A DNA stretch of 64,000 bases from Hysterangium stoloniferum (taxonomy: Eukaryota > Basidiomycota > Agaricomycetes > Hysterangiales > Hysterangiaceae), in contig WHVD01000104.1 in assembly GCA_015178975.1 (NCBI GenBank), positions 124,001 to 188,000 on the forward strand. Direction: 5' to 3'. Made by a program: the position numbers and the translations under genes. Under the pieces are notes generated by a model. It had not been told where the DNA came from, searched no databases, and saw only the letters and a list, made by a program, of their open reading frames with translations. Positions 1-10,764 of this stretch are shown here, piece by piece. Numbering within the stretch: position 1 is the stretch's first letter; each line of letters begins with the position of its first letter.

Positions 1-813
1 CACCCTTTGGAATCATACCATACGGTCAATTCCATTCTCCCTTAGTCATTGTATTTATCCTATGGCTACTTAAGTTGACTAAACTTATTTTACTACATAT
101 ATTGTACTTTGATAGTCAATTGTAAGGTCACAGTGTGACCTCACTCAATCAATGCAAACAGGACTAAGCTTTCTCTGTTCGAGTAGTAGTGGAAAATGGA
201 AAATACAAGTGGAAGCTTCTACTTTCTACCTACATTTCCTGAGGATTAATATATCGTTCACAGAACAATGAGGTGTCAATATCACAGACCGGAGAACAAA
301 AAGATATGTTGAAAACAGAAGAACAAAGGGAACCGGTCCTATCAAAGGACAAAGGGAATTTGTTCAGACAATAGAGGCTTGATCAAAAAGGAACTGGTCC
401 AATCGAAGGACAAAGGAATTCATTTGAACAATAGAGGCCTGATCCATAATGTGCCTGTGGTGCAGTGACTGATTGGTAATATATGCCTGTGGTAAGACGG
501 CCAGGATTACATCAATATATTATTGTGTCATACCTAGATGGTTGATATTCTTCATAGATAGAGCAGTCAGAACTTCCACAACTCTTCAGAGTGGTGATCC
601 AAGCTGGCCATTCTTTCTCTGTGAAGACAACATTTCATTTTTAAAGAAAGGAAAAATATACATCTACTTCTAGGTACACAAAATGACCACAGGGATATCA
701 GGTCAGGTTTTCAGTTGAGGATCACTGGACCCAGATGAGGCTTTCTGTCTCTTGCCTATAAGGTTGAACCCATTCCTCCCACCAGAGGAGAGCCAAGTGA
801 CTCATCCGGAAGC

Positions 814-1862
814 TTGGATGGCTTTGAAAGTAGTAGGAACCAGGGATGTAGGGGGCAGAATCCTGGAACCCCAGACTTCCAACTCAAGCTGGTGCCAGAA
901 GCAATGAATTACCTAAGGACAAGGTGCTTACTATTAACACTGATGACTTCAAGATCAAATGGTCTGACCTTCTTGAATACAATGGAAGCCACTCCAAAGC
1001 ATTGTTATATGTACATCCTGGATCATCATGAGCCTCTCAGAAATATCTGATTCAATGAGCTCATTGTTAGGAGTCACTCTTCCCAGACGACTCACAGGTA
1101 ATGCTAAAATCTGGTGGAGCACCTTGGACCGCAAGCATCATACTGAATTTAGTCAATCTCACAGATCCTTCCTTTGGGGCATTGTTGAGGGTTTACTGGG
1201 ATACTGGGAACTAGATGGCATGAATATTTAGTTCTGGAATGGGAAGAAATGAGATTTTGCCTACTGGTACAATACATCCAATGCAGAATCAAATTATATC
1301 AGTTTCTGTATGGATTTCATCAAATTGGAAGGAATAAACACACCATTTGACCTTAACTCTACCCACAGAATGGCTTTACCTGCTGCAGGCCAATTGATGA
1401 TGTAATGTGATTGCAGACCTATGCCAACAACTTGCAGGAAGCCCTCATCAACACTTGGAATCAGATGCACTGAGAATGTTACAGATTCCAAAAGCCCAGA
1501 GTTATGACCATGGAACAGGAAGAATTGAGTCTTGAAACCAAGGAGGAGCTCTCAACCAGAAACAACTCCACCAATTGTGGTCACATTCCTATTAGCAAAA
1601 CAGGAGATCAAAATGTCACAAGGAAGCGAAGCTTGGGGTAAGGCAAGAAACACAGAAAGTTCTTCTTCAAAAAATGTGACAAAAGAAGCATTGCCAGGCC
1701 CCCTAAGGAGTGCTGGATTTGTGGAAGCCTGGAGCAGTTTAAGATCAACTGTCCTCATGCAGGCAAAATGTCTCATTATGTTTCAATCAATAAATGCTCC
1801 ACACAGAATCCTGCTGAGGAGGCTGAGGACCAGAGGTTATATGAAATGGATTATGGATTAAG
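814..1862 (+). mobile_element. Decayed LTR-retrotransposon gag remnant
   Basis: Reading frames here are broken by many stops, but pieces look like a retrotransposon Gag. The best evidence is a zinc-knuckle-like segment at 1711-1752, read as C-W-I-C then GSLE-Q-FKIN-C. This matches the CX2CX4HX4C spacing of nucleocapsid knuckles, with the zinc-binding His replaced by Gln. Upstream frames contain fragments resembling the capsid part, but no single frame runs through. No LTR pair or RT can be tied to it. It is clearly dead. It could instead be a domesticated gag-like gene that later decayed, which the sequence cannot separate. Confidence 0.4.
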
Positions 1863-2080
1863 CATGCAGGGACTAGTAAATAATATGACGAGTCAAATTT
1901 CATTTCTGCTTATCCTCCTCGATTAGAGGGTGACATGATCTCAGAGGCAGAACCTAACTCAAACATGAATGAAGCATTATAATTTTACATCTTGATATCT
2001 GACTGCAACTTCCTCGAAAAGGGGGACTGGTTGAGTGCCATAAAGGTCTGAGAGGAAAGGGAGTCTCATCATCATCTCTG

Positions 2081-2389
2081 ATGCCTACTATAGAAGAAAT
2101 CATTGATGAAGATGTATTAATCAATTGGTCTATGAGTATCAGTAGGGATTACATTATAGAAGACCCCTCTAGACTGGAAGGGTCAGAAGAGGAAAATTTC
2201 CCTGTCAATCCAGGATTGCTACCCACCCTGATACCCTATGAAGATTCAGACTTGGAAACCAATGACCCCACTTCAGGAATCACCTCCAATAAACCAGACA
2301 GTAGACAGATTAAGGAGAGTTGCCAAGTTAGTATTATGCAAAAGGAATGCAAGAGACCTAAGACTCAATACCTTGATCCAGGTGGCTAA
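2081..2389 (+). other. Unassigned acidic ORF downstream of the gag remnant
   Basis: An open frame of 102 codons, rich in Asp and Glu (for example EEIIDEDV near the start) with Pro and Ser. It follows the zinc-knuckle remnant and ends 80 bp before the LTR at 2470. Its position would fit the linker between gag and protease of the same decayed element, but no protease DSG/DTG motif is visible. No function is claimed. Confidence 0.2.
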
Positions 2390-2469
2390 TGAAGGAGGAT
2401 GCAACCATCATCTATCAAAAAAGGGATCCTCCCTGTGGTTAATCCAGTATAGGAATTTCAGCATTACAC

Positions 2470-2683
2470 TGTTAAAACTGCCTCCACTGTCTCCAAGACC
2501 TTCTGGAACCTTATAGAAGCTTCCAGCATGTTCCAGAGTATTCCCAGTTCATTTCCCATGACAGCTGACAAGCCTACTGATGTATAACATATATAAGCTT
2601 GTAGTTAGTGACCTGAATAGTAACAACTTTCCTCAGACTTGAGTGTGTCATGTGTCACAGTAAGCCACAGATCACATTTAACA
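2470..2683 (+). repeat. Copia-like LTR, 214 bp, 5' LTR by position
   Basis: The segment starts TGTTAAA and ends TTTAACA, a perfect 7-bp inverted terminus typical of LTR ends. It contains a TATA-like run (catatataag) about 95 bp before its 3' end. A primer-binding-like sequence follows with no spacer and a gag-like ATG lies about 240 bp downstream, so it is read as a 5' LTR. No matching 3' LTR was seen in the window, so target duplication cannot be tested. Confidence 0.6.
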
Positions 2684-2702
2684 GGTTATGGGCCCTGCGC
2701 TC
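2684..2702 (+). other. Primer binding site of half-tRNA-iMet type
   Basis: GGTTATGGGCCCTGCGCTC lies directly after the LTR end. It resembles the complement of the anticodon-arm region of initiator tRNA-Met. Copia of Drosophila and Ty5 of yeast are known to prime from such internal tRNA halves rather than from the tRNA 3' end. The match is by eye. Confidence 0.5.
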
Positions 2703-2924
2703 TAAGCGCTCTAGTACTGTATAACATTTTGAAAACTCGCTTCTTTTGAGTAAGTTTCAGCCTATACTTTATATTCCCCTGCCAGGCCCAGCCTTATTGC
2801 TGTTGCTAGTAGGGAGGAACCTGTATCCCACTAAGACTGAGTTTCCCTCGAGACTACCATCTGGCCCTCGAGTTAAATACCTTTTTTCTTAACTTCTTTG
2901 CGAGTTTGCTGCATCTATACTACA

Positions 2925-3053
2925 ATGCCATCTTCCATTCCCCAATTCCCTAAAGTCAATCAGACTAAAGGGAAGAAGGCAAACAGCACTCAGGAGACAA
3001 TGTCTCAGGGCAATGAACTGAGAGCAGAATTACGAGAAAAGGAAATAGTCTGA
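2925..3053 (+). pseudogene. Truncated start of a copia-type gag
   Basis: An ATG about 240 bp behind the LTR opens a 42-codon frame rich in Lys, Gln and Glu. Such a polar leader is common at the N-terminus of Gag. The frame runs straight into E1 LTR sequence from about 3025, so the element was cut here and joined to an unrelated LTR fragment. No capsid or knuckle remains. Confidence 0.35.
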
Positions 3054-3308
3054 GGGTTACAAGTATATATAGACATATGTGAAACATAGAGTAGAACAGA
3101 TCATTATAATAAAAAGGGACATATCAGAGTTTAACCAGATAGTACAAGCATAATTTGACAGGGGTGTAAATGGAGTTTGATCATTGCAAAAGCATATGTC
3201 AGCATCGGGAGACTGATGGTTTCCGATGTGATGACTTGAATGATAAATTGAATCGTTGATAGGTGGCGATAACCTCGGGGACTGTCAGGTTGTGACACGG
3301 TTGTAACA
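3025..3308 (+). repeat. 3' fragment of an E1-family LTR
   Basis: This matches the last roughly 280 bp of the E1 LTR, also seen at 6105-6386, 25015-25299 and, reversed, near 34455-34740. It includes the terminal gttgtaaca. The 5' part is missing and the junction lies inside a gag-like frame. It is more diverged than the other copies, so probably older. Confidence 0.75.
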
Positions 3309-4261
3309 CCTGCCCATCATTTGCCAATCTGTTTATTAAGTTTATATATGGAGAAATTTGTGCCACACCGGCTCATTGTGCATTACAAGCATGGTGTTGA
3401 CCAAAATTATTTGGGTTAATACTTAATCCTTGGGATGAGATGCATTCTCTAGTATGTTATGCAAACTTTCAATGTAGTTCATATAATTTAAATTTATTTG
3501 GTTTAGAAAGTTAACCAGAACTATTTGGCCAACCAATCCTTGTTGTGGAATTCATCCCCAAAAGGATAATCCATATTTGTTTGTTTGACTAACCTTTGTC
3601 AGATACAGGATAAATATTAATATTTCCTTATTCTCCAGAATGTCATCTGATAGACTGAATTTGATTAAATATTAATTTTACAACAAACAATATAAATATA
3701 TATACTTTAGTGGATAAATAAATTTTAAAGTTTTGGGTTATCCTCCTAAGAACAGAGATGGCAGTACATGATAGTGACAGTAGCTAAAAATGATAATGAA
3801 AAAACTACTATGTGCATTTATCCTAATTATCTAAGGAAGTGGATACTAAATGTTAAAGGTGTCAGGGGACAATCTTAAGTTTTCCAATTTCATTTCTGAC
3901 TCTCCTTAATATAGTTTCAGAAGTAAAGACTGAGGGGAGCACCTTGTTGTTATCACATTTTCAAACTCAGCTGCACCTTTAGTTAGTCACCCGCTAGCTG
4001 AGGATTCCTTAGACTTTTCTCTTCAGATTTCCTCTGCTAGGTAAGTAATATTGTATTCTACATGTATGTAATTAGACAGGTACTGCTAGTACCCCAACTC
4101 AGTCATAGTGCGAGTTAGTGCGGTCTAGAGAGTCGCCCTTACAGAAGAAAAGTCTCACATCGAGTGACCGGGATTACCGCTGCTGTTTTTCGAACCATAT
4201 TCAAGATCGTGAGTTCAAACATTTATACAGATCTAATTCACTTCAAGTTTATGTGTGGTCC
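3309..4261. other. AT-rich stretch without a recognisable gene
   Basis: No long frame or RNA gene is seen. Roughly 3420-3720 resembles 57900-58190 in the same orientation (shared words such as cttaaccagaacta and taacttttgtcaga-like runs), so it is an old repeat. From about 3960 the sequence is probably the leader of the gypsy element whose gag starts at 6408, before the E1 insertion split it. Confidence 0.4.
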
Positions 4262-4266
4262 CCTTC

Positions 4267-6386
4267 TGTTAAGAACTGAAAACTGACTATTGTCGGTGGC
4301 TGACAGGGACCGATCGGAAGGACTTGGCTTCAGCTTATATGCTGCTGTAATGTATTCAGGGGATTCTCTTAGATAGCCCAATATATGCTATAGTGTCACA
4401 GAGCTTCAACAATAAAACAAGCAAAGGTCCAGTAATTTAAATACTGATAGATTAATGAGCTGCGTTATGAAGCTTGAACAACTCAAATCAATGCTTATTT
4501 TGATTATTGAAAGGTTCAATAGAACTGTGTATGACTCTTTTAGCAAATAAAAGAACTATTCCTTGAGAATAGGGGCTAGAAGCTGAATATATGTGCAGTA
4601 ACTTGGCAGAGACTTGATATAAGAGCTTCGGATTCTTGTATGCTTATTTGTAACTATTAATAGTTATTTAACAAGGTGTTAAATAATTTATTAATAGAGA
4701 AAATAATATGTATTGGATTATCTGAGTGCTTGTACTTGATTAATTCAATAAACTTAGGGCTGGGCCTTGAGTAATCTAGTATTGGCAGGGATTTCAGTAA
4801 GGATACTTAGATACTTATTAGGTTTATTATCTAATTAATAAGCCTAAAGGGTAGCTGTGAGGCTGGGGGAACTTAGATGATTAGCTAAGTCCAAGAGTTG
4901 CTGACAAAGATTCAAGATGCTGCAAGTGTAGGTGCTTGCAGTTAGTGTATCAGACTAAGGCTATTATTGTCCTTAGGTAAGCTTCTGTGCTGTACTGTAA
5001 AATATGTGAGAGATAGATTGGTTTTATTGGAAACTTGGCCCTCCTTATATACATTTTGATAACTCAATGATTAGCTAACTATTTAGTTTATGAGGTCATT
5101 AGTGAGATCATAATGACCTCATATTCTACTCATTATTTACCCTTTGTTTAACATGTGATTCCCTTCTCTGAGACAAGGGTTCTAACCTCTTGCTTGAACA
5201 TGAAGGTTCAAGGCCGCGGTCCCGGGACGGAAGCAAACGATGAGTCGGCGGAACCTAATAATGACTCGGGTAGTCACATCCGTGACTTGTGTGACATCCC
5301 GACACCGGACTGTGACTTGTGTGACATCTTGTAATTGTCACCTGCTGACAAATCATTCCCTCAATCCCAAATTTGAAGCGCCGGGCATGAATGATGACAT
5401 AATGTGTTCCTGTGCTTCCACTGGAGGCTTATCTAATAAGTCCCGTGACTAGTGTTACAGTCACTTGTGTGACTAAATGCTAGTCACTAGTGTGAATGTG
5501 CCGGGCAGTAATAACTAAGTAAATAAAATATAAATAATTAGTTAAAAATTATAATAATTTAACTAATCAATAATAGCATAATATGAGTCCATATATGCTA
5601 TTATTTATGCGAAGTTAAAAGGAATAAGGCCTATTTTTCACAATAAACATAATAAAAATACAATAAAAATTCGAGAAAATATTAAGTAATTCACAGAAAA
5701 TTAAGAGAATATTATGAGATAAGGCTGATACCTCACAGCTGCACCCTCACAAATGTCCATAGGGTGTCCTTAGATTTCAGATGGGCAAAGACTAATCCTA
5801 AAGAGTTCCTTTTGGTGAGATACCAATCGGAACCGAAGGACAAGTCGAGCGTCGGGCCAAGGGGTTGGGGCCGGGAGTGGGCGAGCGCACGCGGAGGTGG
5901 ATGGGGGGATTCTTAGTATGAGACTGTTACAGATGTATGAGGGTATTCTGAGTCGATATTCTGATTGCCTAGTAACTACAACTACAGCAGGTTCATATAC
6001 AAGTAGCAGGCATCTAGAAAATACTAATGGGGGGAATGGCGGAAAGTGGTATTAACAATAAGCTTGACTAGGAACGGGAAGTTTATGATTAGTTCGGAGG
6101 CTGATGATAACCGAGGGTGGAATTACGATAAAAGAAAATAGTTCAAGGACTACAAATATAGATAGACATATGTGAAACATAGGATTGAACAGATCAACAA
6201 ATAAAAGGGATGTATCAAAAGTTTAACCAGACAATATGAGTTATTTGACGTGGGCGTAAACAGAGTTTGATCATTGCAAAAACATACGTCAGCTTCGGGG
6301 CCGAATGGTTTCCAAAGTGGTGACTTGAAAATGTTGATAAGTGGCGATAACCTCGGGACCAATAGGGTTGCAACACGGTCATAACA
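4267..6386 (+). mobile_element. E1 solo LTR, split by a nested E2 solo LTR
   Basis: E1 starts TGTTAAGAACTG and ends CGGTCATAACA; undisturbed copies are about 720 bp. Here it occupies 4267-4345 and 5738-6386. The 5-bp sequence CCTTC occurs just before (4262-4266) and just after (6387-6391), so this is a solo LTR with its own target duplication and not the 5' LTR of the gypsy body that follows. It sits 21 bp before that body's gag ATG. Confidence 0.85.
4346..5737 (+). mobile_element. E2 solo LTR, 1392 bp, nested in E1
   Basis: E2 starts TGTAATGTATTC and ends GATACCTCACA. The 5-bp GCTGC flanks it on both sides (4341-4345 and 5738-5742), and the E1 sequence resumes exactly after it. Its middle (about 5260-5500) carries degenerate repeats built on gtgacttgtgtgacatc. 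Two further E2 copies lie at 23938-24222 (internally deleted) and 58851-60202 (reverse). Confidence 0.85.
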
Positions 6387-6407
6387 CCTTCCCTCATTTT
6401 TACCATC

Positions 6408-7560
6408 ATGTCGGCTTCTATGACCGATCCTCACCAGGTGCTGGAACAGCACAGTAACAACATTCATGAACTCTAAACCTCCCAGAAACAAAACACGGAC
6501 TTGTTGCAGCAAATCCTCCAGTAACCTACCGTACAGTTGCAACCACCAGTGAATCCTCCACAACTGACAGCATTACCTACGTCGATCCCTTCTGCCGCTT
6601 CGACAAACTCAGGTCCGAAGGTCCCACTCCCGAATGCATATGACGGAAATCGATCCAGCGGATGCACCTTTTACTATTTGTGTCTGTTATACATTAGCAT
6701 GAACAGATTGAAGTTCCAGACGGACGAGATAAAGGTACAGTGGGTGGTGTCGTTCATGAAAACCAGCTGGGCCGCCCTTTTTGTGAACTGTCTCATGAAG
6801 TCGTGGAGTCAAGGAGAGACAGTGCCTTCATGGGAGACCTTCGTGCGGACCTTCGAGCGTGAATTCTTTCCAGCTGATGAGGTGACGACAGCCCATATCA
6901 AATTAGAGGGAACAATGTACCATCAAGCCTGAAGAACCGTCGATGAGTACATTGACGAGTTTCGCAAACTCGTTGACCTTGCGGGTTACAAAGATTCATT
7001 AACCATCGTAACAAAATATCGACATGGCCTCTTACAGGATATCCAGACCCAGGTTGCGACAATGGAGAACTGCCCAAAGGATGACGACGAGCAAGGCTGG
7101 TACGATGCTGCTTCCCACTTTGACTGAAACTGAAACACAAATGAAATCTTTCGTTCGGCAGGCGTCACCATGCGACCGGTCTCACTGAAAACCCCGACAT
7201 TCCCCCACGACATTCCCTTGTGTTGTTCCCCCACATTCTACGTTGACACTACCCTCCTCTAGGCCAATCAACACGATGGACATTGATTCAACCAAAGGCC
7301 GCGGCCTTCCTTCGACCCTCTGCTTCGAATGTCATCAACCAGGTCACTTCAGGTGAGACTGCCCTCGTAAACTGCAGAGGATCTGTTCGTTACTCACTAG
7401 CCTTGATCAGGAAGGACAGGACATGGCCATGGATATCCTGCTTGCTGAAGCGGATGTCTGAATTGCTTGTAGTAGGGTGGTCAAAACTGACGATTCTCCA
7501 CGAGGGACTGATCTACAGCCTGTTTCGGGTTTTCCCGACAGCAGCGAGTGAAGGGTATGC
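6408..7560 (+). pseudogene. Ty3/gypsy gag, broken
   Basis: Gag would form the virus-like particle and bind RNA. The likely start is the ATG at 6408, in frame with a capsid-like stretch at 6537-6932 (VPLPNAYDGNR, then WETFVRTFEREFFPAD, typical of the Retrotrans_gag domain). A knuckle C-FE-C-HQPG-H-FR*D-C sits at 7321-7362 in another frame; its interior stop TGA at 7354 falls where Arg or Lys is usual. Stops TAA at about 6471 and 6522, TGA near 6930, and at least one frameshift between 6930 and 7276 disable it. The family is confident, the reading frame is dead. Confidence 0.8.
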
Positions 7561-8408
7561 CCTTGCTGCCACTTTCAAATAGATTGAGTGTCCTCTCAGT
7601 TGATGATGTATGTACAGTTAATACATCTGAAGTTGAACCTCCATTGAGTGAGGACACTGGAATTCAAGTCATACCTACTCCATCCAAGCCCCCTTCTGTC
7701 CATTCACACCATAGAAGACCAGTTTGGGAACACTGTCTTCCAAAATCTTTCATTACTGACTCAACTGCAACTGCCAAATCATTACACCTGAAAGTTGAAC
7801 TCCAAACAACTGACACTGGTCTCCTCTGATCAACTTGTGCATTGGTTGATTGTGGTGCAACTGGTTTGTTCATTGACCAAGATTATGTGCATGAAAATGG
7901 AATTGCCACATGATCACTCCTTTACCCAATCCATGTGTACAATGTAGATGGGACACCCAATGAAGCAGGTTCAATCACTGAAGTTGCTGAACTGATCCTC
8001 CATTACAAGGACCACTCAGAGAAGGCATTATTTGCAGTCACCAAGCTTGGGAAGGAATCCCTTTTGCTTGGCTATACCTGGCTTTGGGATCACAATCCTG
8101 AGATAAATTGGCAGACACAAGAAGTCAAGATGACTCGTTGCAACCCACACTGTAAAGAGTGTAAAATCTCAACCCTCCGGGCATGTGAAGAGATCAGATG
8201 TTTACAAGCTTGCAGAGATGCCCCAGCCCCAATCTTCACATTGGAGGAAATAGAAGAGCCAATTCCTGACTTGCCACCTGATCAGTCTGATGAGGTGGAG
8301 GACCAAATGGATGACTCTATTGAAGATGGAGATTGGGTATTTGTCACAGTGCTGCACCCAGAACTGACTCCAAGTCAGATTCGAGCATCTGCTACAGTGT
8401 CTCAGTGA
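7548..8408 (+). pseudogene. Ty3/gypsy aspartic protease and linker, broken
   Basis: One frame runs from 7548 with in-frame TGA stops at 7827, 7911 and 8406. The protease active-site region reads ALVDCGATGLFID at about 7839-7877, with Cys where Ser or Thr is usual in the D-S/T-G-A motif; fungal gypsy elements often have DCGAT. The flap and second half follow (LGYTWLWDHNPEINW at about 8067-8114), then a Cys-rich CNPHCKEC motif near 8140. The protease would cleave the polyprotein. An acidic linker leads into RT in the same frame. Confidence 0.8.
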
Positions 8409-9231
8409 TTAGCAGAGGCTAGTGCAAGGTTCAACACACCAAGTCCAAAAGGTTTCCCAGATGTTGTCCCAGAGTATCTCCACACCTTTGAAGATGTGTT
8501 TTCTAAGGAGTCATTTGATTCACTACCAGATCGAAAGCCTTGGGACCATGCAATTGAACTAATCCCTGATGCAAAATCAACCAACTGCAAGGTCTACCCT
8601 ATGTCCCTCAATGAGAAGACAGAGCTGGATATCTTTATTGCTGAAAACTTGGCAACTGGTCAGATACATCCTTCTAAGTCACCCATGGTATCCCCAGTTT
8701 TCTTCATCAAGAAGAAGGATGGCTCCCTTCGACTTGTCCAAGATTATCATATACTGAATGACCAAACCATAAAAAGCCAATATCCACTCCCACTCATTTC
8801 AGAGCTGGTATATCAATTGAAAGGGGCATGGTATTTCACAAAGCTTGATGTAATATGGGGCTACAACAATGTTCACATAAAAGAGGGGGATGAGTGGAAG
8901 GCTGCCTTCCAAACAAATAGAGGGTTGTTTGAACCCTTAGCCATGTTTTTTGGTCTCACTAACAGCCCAGCAACCTTCCAGACTATGATGAATGATATTT
9001 TCCGGGATTTGATTGCTGAAGGAGTCGTATGTGTCTACCTGGATGACATCCTCATCTTTACCAAGACACTTGAGGAACATCACCATGTCCTATTACTGGT
9101 CCTATTACTGGTCCTTGAGCGTCTTCGTGAGTATAAGCTCTACCTTAAGCCAGAGAAATGTGAGTTCAAAAGAACAAAGATTGAATACCTGGGCCTAGTC
9201 ATATCTGAAAATTAAGCAGAGATGGACCCTT
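8409..9231 (+). pseudogene. Ty3/gypsy reverse transcriptase, 3' truncated
   Basis: The RT domain is nearly uninterrupted from about 8490 to the TAA at 9213-9215. Motifs in order: FIKKKDGSLRLVQDY, WYFTKLDVIWGYNNVHI, FGLTNSPATFQTMMND, and the catalytic YLDD at 9036-9047. The sequence then shows KCEF..LGLVISEN and stops being gypsy-like shortly after AEMDP. The RT thumb, RNase H, integrase and 3' LTR are missing, because the element is joined at about 9232-9265 to the 3' end of a DUF6533-type gene copy. A 12-bp duplication (ctattactggtc twice, near 9090) inserts residues behind the catalytic motif. Confidence 0.85.
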
Positions 9232-9246
9232 TAATCTCCCTGCTTC

Positions 9247-10764
9247 TCACGAAAACACTTCAAGATTGACCGCAGGAGATGAGTCATTGTTTTCAGCGTC
9301 ACTAGCTGCTGGACGCAACACTCGTCCGGAGACAGTCCCGAAACGTGTAGCTTGACTGCCGAAAAACTGCTCATCTTCGGGATCTCCGATATCTTCAATT
9401 ATGGCATTTGAGAATTTCCGTGCGGCGGCCTTCAATGAAGAACAAGGTGCCTCGTCCCTTGTTTGAGATGTGCCATATGGGTGAACATTCTGTTCACGAA
9501 GATCGAGGAAGAACCGTAAAACTAGTATAACTGAGACACGGACACAAGAGGTGAATCAGCGACATATTACCGGGGAGTAAAGTATACATGCGGTCTCTCA
9601 ATGGTTGTCGTCAAACCCACAAGACCAGGGTTTGAAATTTGAAATTTTATATTTATCCAGAATGAAAAATAATTGACAGTCTTAATCGAACCAGCTTTGA
9701 TTATGACGCTAAGTATTAATCGAAAAATTTCAAAGGTTAATATATGGAACTCACATTGTCGGTTATAATGATTTGAAGTATCCATGACAGGATTATCCTG
9801 CACATTGTTCAGTCTTAAGGGAGTAGCTGGTGGACGAACTTTCGCACATAAAGCGAACGACACCTAGTCGATCCAACGTATGAAGATGAGAGTATATCAA
9901 CACATAAGTGATATTCTGACCTTGCTTGAGGATTAGCGACAACAGTGATTTCCTGCCGGTCATCTCAGTGAGAGACGATATCGATCTTACGAGAGTCCAT
10001 GTGTGATACACGGTCACTCCGAATATCGCTGCATCGTACAATAATGCTATTCCATTGCTAATATTGGTCATTTGCTCTGGGAAGGAGGTGTTACAATTTT
10101 CGAGAAGTACGGTGATCTGAAGGAACATTAGCTCCAGAATTTGCAAAAATTGTGGTTCATACCGTGCTGAAGACACAGCGAGGGAGGAATAAAATCACCA
10201 AGAATGAGAGCAGATACCGCCGTGAAGGAATGATAGCATAGACCCGAGCCAGTAACATTCCTAATCCGATTCATGACTATATTCCCGTTGTAATTGGTTT
10301 CGTACCTGCAAATGAAGTGTTCAAGATGAGCAATGTAGAACACATGACCTTCAATAATACGGAACAGCCGCTAAGAGAAACCAATCTGATCAATTACTTT
10401 TCTCAGCAGTCTGGAGGGATTTCGTACTGAATGCAAATCCGTAAATATGTAGGGTAATATGTACTCAAGTAGGCAATACGTACCTTAACCCACGGTCCGG
10501 TGAAGGCCCAGATCGGGTAGGGAGTTTGATAGAGAAGCATAGATACCCGAGCCGCCACATATAGACAGGTCACACCCCCGTAATTCTCCTGTGAAAATAT
10601 ACCGGATTTCCTGAGGAAATGTCAGGATTGTGTCATAAATTGCAACTACTGGACAGAATATTAAAATATCTGTGTGGATTTGAAAGGAAGCGTGTACCAG
10701 ATCCAGCGATGATCCAGTAGTTATAGACCTGGCTAAGAACTGTCATGACTTTGAATGAAGACAT
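9247..10764 (-). pseudogene. DUF6533-type membrane protein, copy A, frameshifted
   Basis: Start ATG at 10764-10762; a first short exon ends ..IIAGS, followed by a 50-nt class GT-AG intron and an exon beginning with the family hallmark YDTILTFPQEIRYI. A +1 frameshift near 10580 moves the rest of transmembrane segment 2 (LYVAARVSMLLYQT) out of frame. A later exon encodes LARVYAIIPSRRYLLSFLV, matching the LRVYALY-like motif of DUF6533 proteins; at 10176-9890 a piece with YDAAIFGVTVYHTW is seen. The C-terminal tail lies at 9435-9247. Role: unknown integral membrane protein, family expanded in mushrooms. Exons agree with copies B-D, which supports the gene model. Confidence 0.65.

Noticed and set aside
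4267..9231. E1 LTR taken as the 5' LTR of the gypsy gag-pol
   Set aside because: CCTTC lies on both sides of E1, so it is an independent solo insertion in the leader.
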